The position numbers and the translations under genes were made by a program. From Piper betle (Eukaryota; Streptophyta; Magnoliopsida; Piperales; Piperaceae): a DNA stretch of 64,000 bases. The notes under the pieces were generated by a model. That model did no database searches, had not been told where the DNA came from, and worked only from the letters and a program-made list of their open reading frames with translations. The stretch covers positions 1-64,000 of the forward strand of contig JAURVB010003124.1 of NCBI GenBank assembly GCA_033002965.1, given 5' to 3'. This document shows positions 1 through 10,800 of the stretch, one piece after another. Position 1 is the first letter of the stretch. Each line of letters opens with the position of its first letter.

Positions 1-54
1 GCCTGTAACATGCCGGTTCGGTTCACGAGCGTGAACCGGATTTGGGGTGTTACA
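1..54. mobile_element. 3' end of a large LTR (TG...GGTGTTACA type)
   Basis: The window opens inside an LTR-like sequence that ends GGGGTGTTACA at 54. A perfect hairpin (GGTTCAC, GAGC loop, GTGAACC, 20-37) lies just before the end. The LTR-like block at 24836-27709 finishes with a matching hairpin (GGTTCAC..GTGAGCC) and the same GGGTGTTACA terminus, so both appear to belong to one family. Such termini are common in large Ty3/gypsy LTRs of plants; the lineage is inferred, and only the last 54 bases are visible. Confidence 0.5.
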
Positions 55-82
55 TTTAGGGTTTAGGGTTTAGGGTTTAGGG
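55..82 (+). repeat. Interstitial telomere-type repeat (TTTAGGG x4)
   Basis: Four perfect tandem TTTAGGG heptamers, the Arabidopsis-type plant telomere unit, begin at the base directly after the LTR terminus. The following sequence (TACTATAACC...) is not telomeric, so this is a short interstitial tract and not a chromosome end. Confidence 0.9.
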
Positions 83-466
83 GTACTATAACCACTAACC
101 ACTGAGTTTCTTAAAGAAATTGAAAAACATGAATCTTGACCTTGCGTTAAGGACTGAACAACCTACTTCTCTTATGGACAAAAATTCCATTAAGAAAAAC
201 GGGACATTGAGAAGTGAAAATGTTCAAATCACATGAATCTTATAATTATGAAGCATGGAATTCTAGAGACCTTCAGGGGCGATGTGTCTGAAAATGTTAT
301 TACAACCACTAAGTTTCTTAAAGAAATTGAAAAACATTTTATAAAAAAACGATAAGGCTGAAATAAATACGCTTTTGTCGAACTTGATTTCAATGAAGTT
401 TAAAGGCAAAATAATCATAAGAGAGTAATTCTTAGATATGTTAAATATTGCTTCAAAACTAAAAGT
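83..466. other. AT-rich intergenic sequence
   Basis: No gene is seen. A short segment around 85-140 (ACCACTAAC... TTCTTAAAGAAATTGAAAAACAT) is repeated imperfectly at 301-338, so part of this stretch is a local duplication. Confidence 0.4.
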
Positions 467-474
467 ACTTAAGT

Positions 475-1265
475 CATAGTTGCAAAAATCAGTTTGGTTG
501 GTGTTTGATTAAAAAAAATGGTGAATTGCCTCTACAAAAAATCGAACCCAAAATCGGCCGATTTCGACCGATTCATAACCAATTTAAATCGGCAAAAATC
601 GGTTTGTATATATAAATGACAAAAATATCCTAGGAATGGTAATTAATAAATCTATTAGGCATGACTAAAAGTGGATTTTAAAAAAACCTAAATCATTGAA
701 GGCAGGCGGGGCGGACTGGGCGGGGTAGTGGCGGCGGTGGTGATCAGCTGTGGCGGCAACGTGGGCGGGTGGGGGCCGCGTCAGGGGGTGGCGATCGTAG
801 GGGGTGGGAGGATCGGGGGACGGGGTAGGGTGGATTGAGTGGGGGGGGTAGCAGGGAGGGGGGCGGGGTGGACTGGGCGGGGGAGCAGTGGTGGCGACGT
901 GGGGGGAGGGGAGGGGGTTGAGGAAGCGGCGACGGGTGGCATGGCAGCAAGAGGACACGCCGGCGACAAGTCAAGAGAATCAGGGGGAAATAAATGGTCG
1001 GTGGCATTCTTGTAATTAAAAGTTGACTCGACTTTGACTCAAATTAAAAATAATAACTAACTGTAAATAATCCAAAAAAATATGAAAAAATACCATAAAA
1101 TATAATGCATACCATAACATCAAAATAATATGTTTTATAACTAATAACCCATCGATTTTGACTGATTTAAGTGAATCGATTCTTATCTGATTTTTAACGA
1201 ATCGGTCTGATTCAATGACTCCTTCCAACCTGATTCAATGTCCGATTCTGATTTTTGCAACTATG
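475..1265. mobile_element. hAT-like non-autonomous transposon with GC-rich core
   Basis: An 18-bp perfect terminal inverted repeat (CATAGTTGCAAAAATCAG at 475-492, its complement at 1248-1265) is flanked by an 8-bp near-perfect target duplication, ACTTAAGT (467-474) and ACTAAAGT (1266-1273). An 8-bp duplication with short inverted repeats is typical of the hAT superfamily. The inner flanks are AT-rich with several ATCGGC/GATTCG-like motifs. The core at about 695-975 is extremely G-rich on this strand and yields only low-complexity proline-rich frames. No transposase is present, so mobility would need a partner in trans. Confidence 0.7.
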
Positions 1266-1299
1266 ACTAAAGTTAGAGCTATCTGATGATTTAATCGTG

Positions 1300-3846
1300 T
1301 ATTTAGTTTTAATTTCTCTTCCGATACAATTTAGTCAATACAAAGTCAGTTATAACTATCAAAGGGATAAATGGGCTCTTAATGAGCCCATTTCTTATTG
1401 TGTCAAAGAAGAAAAATGGATGAAGCAAGAACAAGTTGAAAGTGCTCACTTGGCTAGTACCTATCAGGATATAAATAAGAAAAAAAGAGGGTTAAGGAAG
1501 TTGGTAATAGTTCTCACAAGTAACAATAAAAGAAAGAAAATCAGGCTTCTTGCTGTTTCTTTTGTGGTAAACATGGACATATGAAGAAGGAATGCACTAA
1601 GTATCATGCTTGACGTGTAAAGAAAAAGCACATTTCTTAATTTTATTTGTTCTAAGGTTAATTTAGCTTCAGTGCCAATACACACTTGGTGACTAGATTC
1701 GGGTACTACTACTAACATAAGTGTGTCAATGTAAAGTTGTCTGAGTTGCCGAAAGTCAAATGATACTAAAAGATTCATCTATGTGGGTGATGGCAAATCA
1801 GTTATAATGAGACTCAACAGCCTCAATAATAAATGCCATTAAAGAGATCTACAAGAGAAGGTGAAATGCAATTCCAAATGATTATATCATCTTTTCTATA
1901 AGAACATGAGGATAACATTAGAATGATATAATATGATCCAATTAACTTTTATTATGCTATGAAGAGTTCTAATTCTCAAAAGTGGATTGAGGCTATGAAT
2001 AAAGAGATGAAGTCCATAAAAGCTAATGACGTTTGGGATCTTGTTCCATTGCCTGAAGGTATGAAGCCTATTTGTTGTAAATGAATATTTAAAACCAAGA
2101 GGGATTTGAAAGGTGATGTAGTAAGATATAAGACTTGTCTTATTGCAAAGGGCTTTACTCAAAATAAAGACATCAATTATAATGAGACTTTCTCCCCAGT
2201 TTCATTGAAAGACTCATCTAGAATAATTATAGCATTAGTGATACATTTTGATCTTGAGTTATATCAGGTGGATGTAAAGACTGCATTTGTAAATAGTGAC
2301 ATTGATAAAACAATTTATATAGTGCAACCAAAAAATTTTGTATAGGGAGATTCAAAGAATATGGTTTGCAAATTAAAGAAATCCATCTTTGAACTTAAGC
2401 AGGTTTCTCGTCAATTGTATCACAAATTTCATCAAGTTATTCTGTCGTTCGGTTTTGAGATGAATGTGATTGATGATTATATATATCATAAGTTTAGTGA
2501 GAGTAAATATATTTTTTTAGTTTTATATGTTGATCATATATTGCTCGCTAGCAATGATATAGGTTTTTGCACGAAACCAAGAGATTTTTATCAAAGAAAT
2601 TTAAAATGAAAGATCTTGAAAATGCATCTTTGTATTAGGAATTCAAATACAACGGGATCGCTCTCGATGTATACTCGAATTATCACAAAAAACCTATATT
2701 GAAAAAGTGCTTAAGAGATTTAACATGTAAGGTTGTAAACTAGGAAATACCTCTATTTCTAACGGAGATAAATTTAGTATCAATCAATATACTAAAAATG
2801 ATATAGAAAGAAAGGAAATGCAAAAGATTTCCTATGCTTCAGTAGTGGGAAGTCTTATGTATGCTCAAGTATTTAAGCGTCCAGATATTACGGATATTGT
2901 TAATGTTGCACATATATTTAAGTAATCTGAGATTGGATCATTGGAAAGCAACCAAAAGAGTCATGAGATATCTTCAGAGAACAAAACATTATATGCTTAC
3001 ATATCGAAAGTCATATCAACTTGAGATCATTGGATATTCTAATTCCGATTTTTGCTGGATGTCAAGATAGTCGTTGATCCACTTCTAGCTATATCTACCT
3101 GCTTGTTGGAGGAACTATTTCTTGGAGGAGTGCTAAGCAGACACTCATAGTTTCTTCCACCATGACAGCTGAATTCATAGCTTATTATGAGGCATCAAAT
3201 CATGGAATATGGTTGCGGAACTTTGTCATAGGGCTACACATTATTGATAATATTGAGAGAACACTTAAGTTATTTTGTGATAATCAGTCTGCAGTATTAT
3301 ATTCAAATAACAACAAGAGCTCATCTAAATCAAAACATATAGAGATCAAGTTCCTTGTTGTGAAAGAAAGAGTTCAGAGTGGTAAAATTTGTATAGAGCA
3401 TATTGGGACAAACTCAATGGTTGCAGATCTGCTTACTAAAAGTTTACTGCCCAAGGTTTTTCATAAGCATGTTGTTCATCTGGGTGTTGTATCATTTGAT
3501 AATATGCTACTTTAGTAGGAGTTTGGTTTGTTTGTGAATTGCAATATTTGGTTTATGTTTCATTCTATTTTGGTGATCTTATAAAGTTGGACAAGTTGAA
3601 AATAAGCATGTGTAGATCAAATTACATATAATTTTTATGCTACACATCCATATTTGATCTATCATTAATTATATTGCTATATGTGACCATGGATGGGTTT
3701 ACCATAAATCTAACAAAAATCACCTTGATCTTATATTAACATTAATTAATAGACGAGATTGTTATTTTAAAATAATAGCGTATGCTATTTTGGATCTCAT
3801 ACGACTATATATAATTATCTTTCTATATATAGCCCAAGTGGGAGAT
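1300..3846 (+). pseudogene. Ty1/copia polyprotein remnant (gag-pol, integrase deleted)
   Basis: A decayed copia polyprotein in several frames. A CCHC zinc knuckle (CFFCGKHGHMKKEC, about 1550-1595) is followed by a protease-like active site (DSGTTTNISVS, about 1693-1720) and GDGKSV near 1790. The sequence then jumps straight to the linker before reverse transcriptase (STRERRNAIPNDYI, about 1850), so integrase is missing. Reverse transcriptase runs about 1960-2610 and RNase H about 2820-3515, ending in the typical TKSLLP tail. The polymerase motif reads YVDH where an active enzyme has YVDD. A stop follows NFV at 2343 and others occur. A polypurine-like AGTGGGAGAT precedes the inferred 3' LTR. 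The overall motif order resembles the Tnt1/Tork group. Confidence 0.85.
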
Positions 3847-3847
3847 T

Positions 3848-4320
3848 GTTAGATTTTGGACATAAATATATAATTGAATCATAACCTATTATTTAAAGTT
3901 GACCCAAATTTAATTGATCTATTAAAGTTAAGTTTAATAGGCTAGTAATATAAGTATGGAATCATATGTGTATATACTATTTTTATAATTTCTCTTTTAG
4001 GATGGATTGAATTGACATTATGAAAAATAAGGATATAGATAGAGGGTTATGGTCCCCAAATTTACAAGTAGTTTTTCGTTCTGCCATCCCATTATCCAGA
4101 AACTTTGGTTTCGAAGAACATGTGCTGAATTTCGAAGATCAAAACCTAAAGAAGTAAAGAATCAGTTTGCTTTTATTGATTCAGGTACGTTTCTGCTATC
4201 AAATTTTATTTCTTGATGATTTAATCCGAAGAAGATTAAAGTTATAGTGATGGTTTTATCATTTATATAATTTGGTTAAAATTAAAATTAAAAGTTACTG
4301 TTTTTTTACAATAATAAAAT
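3848..4320 (+). mobile_element. Probable 3' LTR of the copia remnant (right end unclear)
   Basis: TGTTAGATTTTGG begins directly after the polypurine-like tract. No 5' LTR was recognised upstream, so the right boundary cannot be fixed by comparison and the end given is a guess. The AT-rich sequence to about 4587 holds nothing else recognisable. Confidence 0.4.
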
Positions 4321-4587
4321 CATCTTGTACTAAACAAAACAAAACATGCATGTCAAATATATATAAGTATGGACTCGACAATTCAATACTAAAATTATTT
4401 GGATTGGATACCTAGCTTAAATCAACATATAAACCAAATACTATGATCTAACACACGAAACTGTGAAGCCAAATTTGCATTACAAATGACCCGGATTGAA
4501 ATTCTAAATATCAAAGTATATGGGCAATAAAATATTAAATTGATGTTATTTAGATCACATAAACTCCAAATAAATATGATCTGCAAC

Positions 4588-4942
4588 TAGGGTGAGCGAG
4601 TTGAGTTCGACTTCCTTTCGAACTCGGCTCCAATAGTTGAAAGTTTGTTCGAGCCGAGTAACTTGAATACCTACCATCTAAGTTATTTCATTACTTTTAT
4701 TATTATATTATATATAAATAAATATAACTAGTCTTAATTAAACTTATTAGTATATATATATATATATAATATAAAAATTATGTTATTATTTTATCGAGTC
4801 GATCTACACATCGATTTTAAGTCGAGTCGAGTCGAACACTGCTCAAACTCGGCTCAAAAGATTCAAATTCAAGCTCGAGAATTTAAATGTCGAGTTTTGA
4901 GTCTAAATACTCATGAGTTGGCTCACTCAATTAACAACCCTA
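4588..4942. mobile_element. Dispersed inverted-repeat element (GAGTCGAG-rich), copy 1
   Basis: TAGGGTG at the left end and ACAACCCTA at the right end form short inverted repeats. The interior carries clustered GAGTCGAG/CTCGGCTC motifs around an AT-rich (TA)n centre. The whole element aligns in reverse complement with 61011 to about 61340 of this window, including the (TA)n core and the CTAGTTATATTTATTTA block. It is non-coding. The TAGGG-type ends suggest a hAT-like miniature element; this is inference, as no clear target duplication is visible. Confidence 0.6.
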
Positions 4943-5490
4943 ACTGTAACCTTAATGACCAAATACTCAGACCCTCAAATAAACTACGATATAATCTATA
5001 AAAGAGTATGATCAGGATTGGAGCTCCGTATTAGTGGTGGGTAATGGTCAAATGCATAGACGCTATAATATTATATGTTGGTTCAATTTATTTCACCAAA
5101 AAAGTCAAAATCAACATAAAATGTTTCATACATGGTCAAACACCGTGTTGCAAGGAGTCTGCTCTGTTAAAAATATGTTTGTTATATTTTCTATAGTTTC
5201 CAACGCGAAAAACAACGAATGAGATCCGTTCACATATTTTGCACACTACTAATCGTTTTCTCAACTAATCTTATCTAATGGCATGGATACAAAAATTAAA
5301 ATATCAATGAAAATAATGAATGAAAATCGGCTAGAAAACCGTAAAATGTGGTTGTAAAATTCAATCCACGTGTGAGAGATAATAGAGAAATTCATAATCG
5401 GAATAAATGTAATTTTGTTAACCAAGGTATTACACGACATTAGATTCATTATATACTTATAATATTTGATTTTAAGGTTTAATAACACGT

Positions 5491-5524
<34 letters not shown>

Positions 5525-5600
5525 CAATTAAAGTAAAAAAATAAACAAAAAGAAAGTAGCGGTTCATTGCTGGGGACCGGGCGGTCGTGGTGGTAAACCG
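4943..5600. other. Intergenic region with (AT)n microsatellite
   Basis: No gene is recognised. An (AC)n/(AT)n tract lies at about 5487-5524. The sequence becomes GC-rich and CT-rich after 5570, which marks the approach to the next gene's 5' end. Confidence 0.5.
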
Positions 5601-7809
5601 TGGACGAGAGACCAGACCGGACCGGTCCATTAATTGGGCAAGCCTCGCAATCCAACCAAACGTCAGGAAGGGGGAACTGTAGAATCCCCATTCCCATCCG
5701 CCCCCCACCTTCTCCGCCCCTCCTCTCGCCGGCGGCTGACTTCGCTTGCCCTCCACTTCCCTCCTCGCCACCCTTTCCGGCGAAATTCGCGTTGCTTGGT
5801 ATCAATTTTTACCGACTGCGCGCCGCGTCGTCGCCGCCCGGGACTTCCACGGCCGGCCTCTTGTTTCCTTCTCTAATTTGGCTATTTCTTTGGCGTGAAA
5901 TTGTTTCGTTTCCGATCCGGGGAAGTCATTCTGGGAGAGTTCCTGTTTTTTTTCTGGTTAGCGGAATCGCTTTCTGATCTGCCCTTTTGCACACCTTCGC
6001 CGCTGTCTGCTTCTGCCGCCTCATTGTTGGGTTTCTTTTGGATTCTTTCAAATAGGTATGCATTAGTGGTGGTAATGTTCGTCTTTTTTCAAATGCTTTT
6101 TTTCTTTACAAGGATTTTCGGAGGCTTATCTTGATTCTTCTGGTCGGGGTTGTTTCTTTTGTTTCGCATCTTTCATAAAGAAAACACCTTTTTAATGCGT
6201 TATTGGGATGGCTTAGGTTGGGCTGAGAAATCGTTGAAACAAATGCGGAGAGTGAACACACTGGATTTAGATTGAAAGGGTATAGAAGGAACTAGCTGTT
6301 ACCATTGAGAGAGCAGAGATAATTGTCTCATGCATGAAAACGATACGGATTCGGTCCGCCTCCTGTAGGTTCTGGTAGCCGGATCCTATGCATGTAGCCG
6401 AGTATGGTACTGTTCATGCATGCTACTTGATGGTCACATGTTTTTTAATCCAAAAGAAAATACCTAGTCGTTTTAGATTCGATCAAGAAGGCTAATGCAA
6501 AACCCTTTTGCAGAGTGATTAAAATTTTCGCAATATTTTGATCAAGATAAAACTGGCAATATGAGGTGATTACTCTCCCATGTCAGAGCATGTTTGAAAT
6601 TGGAAAGACACCTACTCAACGTTGACTTTTCCATCAATACCTAATGCCATAGCTGCATTGGGTCTAGGGTGCCAAGAATGTACGTGCGTAACTGCTGACC
6701 TTAGTCTTACGCCACAAAGAATTTGAATTCCCTGAAATGTTTTGTGTTTAGGGTCTAGTGTGTTCTCATGTTCACCCTATGCTAGTGTTTTGTTCTATTG
6801 TAAAACTTCTGGAGTACGAAATTACGTTGTCTATTTATGATTCAGATTTATACATAAATATTTTGGAGTTAGATCGTTTACATTGCATGACTGTCAAGGA
6901 AGATGACCCTCTTACTGGCAAGGTATTCGCATTGTTGCTGCTAATAGTTTTTGGACATAACACATACGTGGAATGTGGTTTAAAGGCATTTGAAAATTTG
7001 AATTATTGTGAATCCTGAACTTGCCAGCTATAGGAATATTTACATTTTTGGGAACCTTTCGTAATTACATTGTCTTTCGACAATGAAGCAGCATCTTTGT
7101 GTGCATACATGATTATTTATAGAACCATTGTTGATCGGTTTGTGAAAGAGAGTAGTCACTTTTCTGTCTGGTTAAATTGCTTAAAGTTCGCTACTAAACA
7201 TTTCCTCTTTGGAGGGTTGGATCAAGAGGGCGTCTGTCCTGGTTTCCTTGTTCTTGCATGGTCCTGTCTTTGTTGTTTATAATGAGAGAAATGAATTGGT
7301 GATACTAAATTTAAGCTGCTGACAGGAAGGATAAGGTATAGATGAAGATAAAATCTATTGTAAATGTTTAGTTGCAGGACACTTTTTGGCTGTCTTCTAT
7401 TCAACTTATAATTTGTTAGAGCTGTATTGAGTACATTATGTCCAACTGAGATTTGAGCTTTGAGTTTTTAGTGGAAGCTTCCATTAAGTAATCTGAGAAG
7501 TGTTGACACCACTACTCCGGTCATTTTTGTGTCAGTTATTGAAGATAGGAATCTTGTTAGCAAATTATTTCAATTGTATGTTGGCAAGATAAAATAAAAA
7601 ATTATTCCGTGAATCTAGTTTATCATTCATCACTTGTCACTCTGGATTCAACAGTTGTTGTTGTTGCTGTTTTTTTTTAAAAAAAGATTTGAAACTAGTT
7701 TCCAAAGTGGTATTTTCATGATGAGGTGTTATCTTAAGCACATTGTGTTTGAGACAACATCAAATTATATTTTTAGTAAACTAATATGACTTCCACTTTT
7801 TCATAACAG
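5600..7809 (+). promoter_or_regulatory. Promoter/5' UTR exon and first intron of the BRWD-like gene
   Basis: A GC/CT-rich leader (about 5690-6055) contains no sustained coding similarity and looks like a 5' UTR exon. A plausible donor (AAATAG/GTATGC) lies at 6056 and the acceptor (TAACAG) at 7807-7809. The coding exon begins immediately after. The transcription start was not identified. The frames inside 5600-7400 look like chance frames. Confidence 0.5.
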
Positions 7810-7814
7810 GTTTG

Positions 7815-7835
7815 ATGTCTGGAAATGGCCCTTAG
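7815..7835 (+). promoter_or_regulatory. Short upstream ORF overlapping the main start
   Basis: An ATG at 7815 opens a six-codon frame (MSGNGP, stop TAG at 7833-7835) that overlaps the chosen start at 7825 in another frame. The 7825 start is preferred because it opens MALRKC..., which matches the conserved N-terminus of the plant family. If the exon junction at 7809/7810 is correct, every mature transcript would carry this small upstream frame. Confidence 0.45.
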
Positions 7836-10800
7836 GAAGTGTGTCACATCTGATTATGCATATTCTATAATTCCTCCAAGTGTGGATCAAACGGCTACCA
7901 GTGAAACACTCATGGAAACTGATGTGGACATTGATATTCAAGAAGTTTACTTCCTGATAATGCATTTTTTGTCATCGGGGCCATGTCGAAAATTCTTTGG
8001 ACAGTTCTGGAATGAGCTGTTGGAGCATCAGCTTCTTCCTAGGAGGTATCATGCTTGGTATTCACGAAATGGAGCCCCTAGTGGTGATGAGAATGATAAT
8101 GGCATTTCTTTTCCCTTGAGCTACAGTGACTTGGTAGAGAGGCATGTTGTCCTGTTGATATTTATTATATTGAAATTTAAAACATTTGCCGCTGGCTTGT
8201 AAAATGAGGTAAGGTTAAAACATTTTACAATGTTCAGGCACTCTCATATTCAGAAAGATCATCTGGTAAAACTCCTGAAGCAGTTGATACTGAGTACTGT
8301 GTCGCCCTTGCATGGCTTAGTTGCAGGACCTGATATTCCTACATTGCTTGGAGCTAGTTCCTTCTCTCTATTGGAGTGTAAGTTCTGTCATATGTACTGT
8401 TCTTGTTTTCTAATAAGTTTCCTGAGAAATGGAACTATTCAATGCCATTAGTATTATCTCTACACTTGTTTGACATTTTATTTTTGCTGCTTGCAGCTGA
8501 GCGAACCAGTGAACGTAGGGTAGGCAATCGATTTCCTGCATACTTACGTTGGCCCCACATGAAAGCTAGTCAGGTTCATGGTTTGGGTTTGAGAGAGATT
8601 GGTGGAGGATTTACAAAACATCACCGAGCTCCTTCTATTCATGCTGCTTGTTATGCTATCGCAAAACCTTCAACCATGGCACAGAAGATTCAGATAATTA
8701 AAAAACAAGAGGCCATCGGGACCCTGTGTATTGTGGTATGAACTTTTCTGAATATTTGCAGAAGTTAAAAATATATGAAATTATGTGCCAACATAGTTGC
8801 AATGATAACGTATTATGATTTCAAGGCAAGAGCTTGACAAGTTTTGGCATATTTAGTAATTTATAGATGATAATTGTGTGTTAATATTTTCATGGTGTAG
8901 AATCCTGTTTAATTTTATGTTGTGGCGATTGTTTTTGATAAATTCTCTAAATGATAATTTCTAACCAGATGCTAATACTTGGGTTGCTATCATGTGAAAT
9001 GGAGGAAGTAAAATTACTGATGGGAATGATATGTTATGTCGTTTAATATCATCACCTAATCTCGGTACCAGTAACAAATTTTATTTGTTCGTGTCTATAC
9101 AACTTGTGACTCTATGTTTATTCTTTAATCATCTTATCATTAATCAATTAGAGTTTTTTTATAATTGTTTATCCATGCTGTAGCAACATTTGATCGTTCT
9201 GGACGCTATGTTGTTACTGGCTCTGATGATCGCCTTGTGAAGATTTGGTCGATGGAAACAGCTTTCTGCTTGTCTAGTTGTCGGGGACATGAAGTATGTG
9301 TCACTTTATCTATTCTTAGTTAGGTATGGTTCATTTAAGATTTGGCCTCTATCATAGGGATATAACTGTTGAGGTTGTCTGATTTGAAGGGGGATATTAC
9401 TGATCTTGCCATAAGTGTGAACAATTCGCTTGTTGCATCTGCTTCAAATGACTTTAGCATTAGAGTTGTAAGTTTATTTCACTAGTACACACTGTTGTTT
9501 ATGATGTGCCTTTTGAGTAATCATTTATAATCTTACATGGTTTGATTGATGCAGTGGCGTTTGCCTGATGGCTTCCCAATATCTGTTTTGCGTGGACACA
9601 CTGCAGCAGTGACTGCTATTGCGTTCAGTCCACGCACTGTTTACCAGCTGTTATCGTGAGTAATACATCTTATTTGCTTCTTGTTTTCCATTATGAATTA
9701 GCGTTCAATAAAGTCATTGGGACAGTCTTCCAACTTTGTATTGGTGACTTTAAGGGTTTGAAACAACGCCAAAAACGAATTAACAGATTTTTGAAAAACC
9801 GAAAAGGCTAAGAGCAATCATGTGATTTTCCCTTTAGAATATTTATAAACTAACATCTCTATGTTGTCTTTTGCTATTGAATCATCTGCTGCTCCCATTG
9901 GCAAATTGACAATGATTTTGTGTTTCTTGCTTTTTTATAGCCTTATATGATATTCTAGCTTTTGGTGTTCTTGCCAGGTCATCTGATGATGGCACATGTC
10001 GGATATGGGATGCGGTACATTCTCAGCAAAAACCACGAGTTTTTATTCCTAAACCTTCAGATTCACAGCATGGTCCATTTTTATCCCTCCTTACTGTTTT
10101 TGTGCAAATGCATTTCACCGAGCACTATGAGTATTTAATTTAAGGAAATTTGCACCAGGAAAGACTAATGATGCCCTAGCAACTGCTGCTCAGCGTGGAA
10201 ATCAAGTATTGTGCTGTGGATACAATGCCAATGGAACAGTTTTTGTCACTGGAAGCTCTGATACTTACGCAAGGGTAACACAAATTTTTTTTGTTTTTCC
10301 TCACCTGCCTGGATTTTGGTCTATTTCGTTCATACAAATACAATTCAGTCTTGTTCGATTTTGATTTCTGCATGCTCTTAGGATCCAAGATTCTAAAGAT
10401 TGAAAGACACTTTTCATTTTTAATCTGTCATATGCTGATTCTGAATTCCTAGTTTTTCATTTAGTCTGTCTGCCATCTTTGTGCAATTGGTCCTCCTTTA
10501 GGTGTGGAATGCATTGGTTAAGTTCACTCCAGAAGACTCGGAGCAGCCTAATCATGAAAATGATATCTTATCCGGTCATGCAGATGACGTGAATTATGTA
10601 CAGTTCAGGTGTGTTGGATTCATAAAACGTTTTCTTTGAGACATGAAAATTCCTCTTTGTGACTTTTTTGAACTTTTGATGCAGCGGATGTGCTGTGGCT
10701 CCAAAAGCTTCTCCATCTGACGTATTGAAGGAGGACAATGTCCCCAAGTTTAAGAATTTCTGGTTGGTTTTTCTTGCTGATTATGTCAGTTTTTCCTTCT

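Noticed and set aside
665..1007. Overlapping proline-rich open frames on the minus strand
   Set aside because: They are low-complexity products of the G-rich core of a hAT-like element, with three overlapping frames open at once and no motif.
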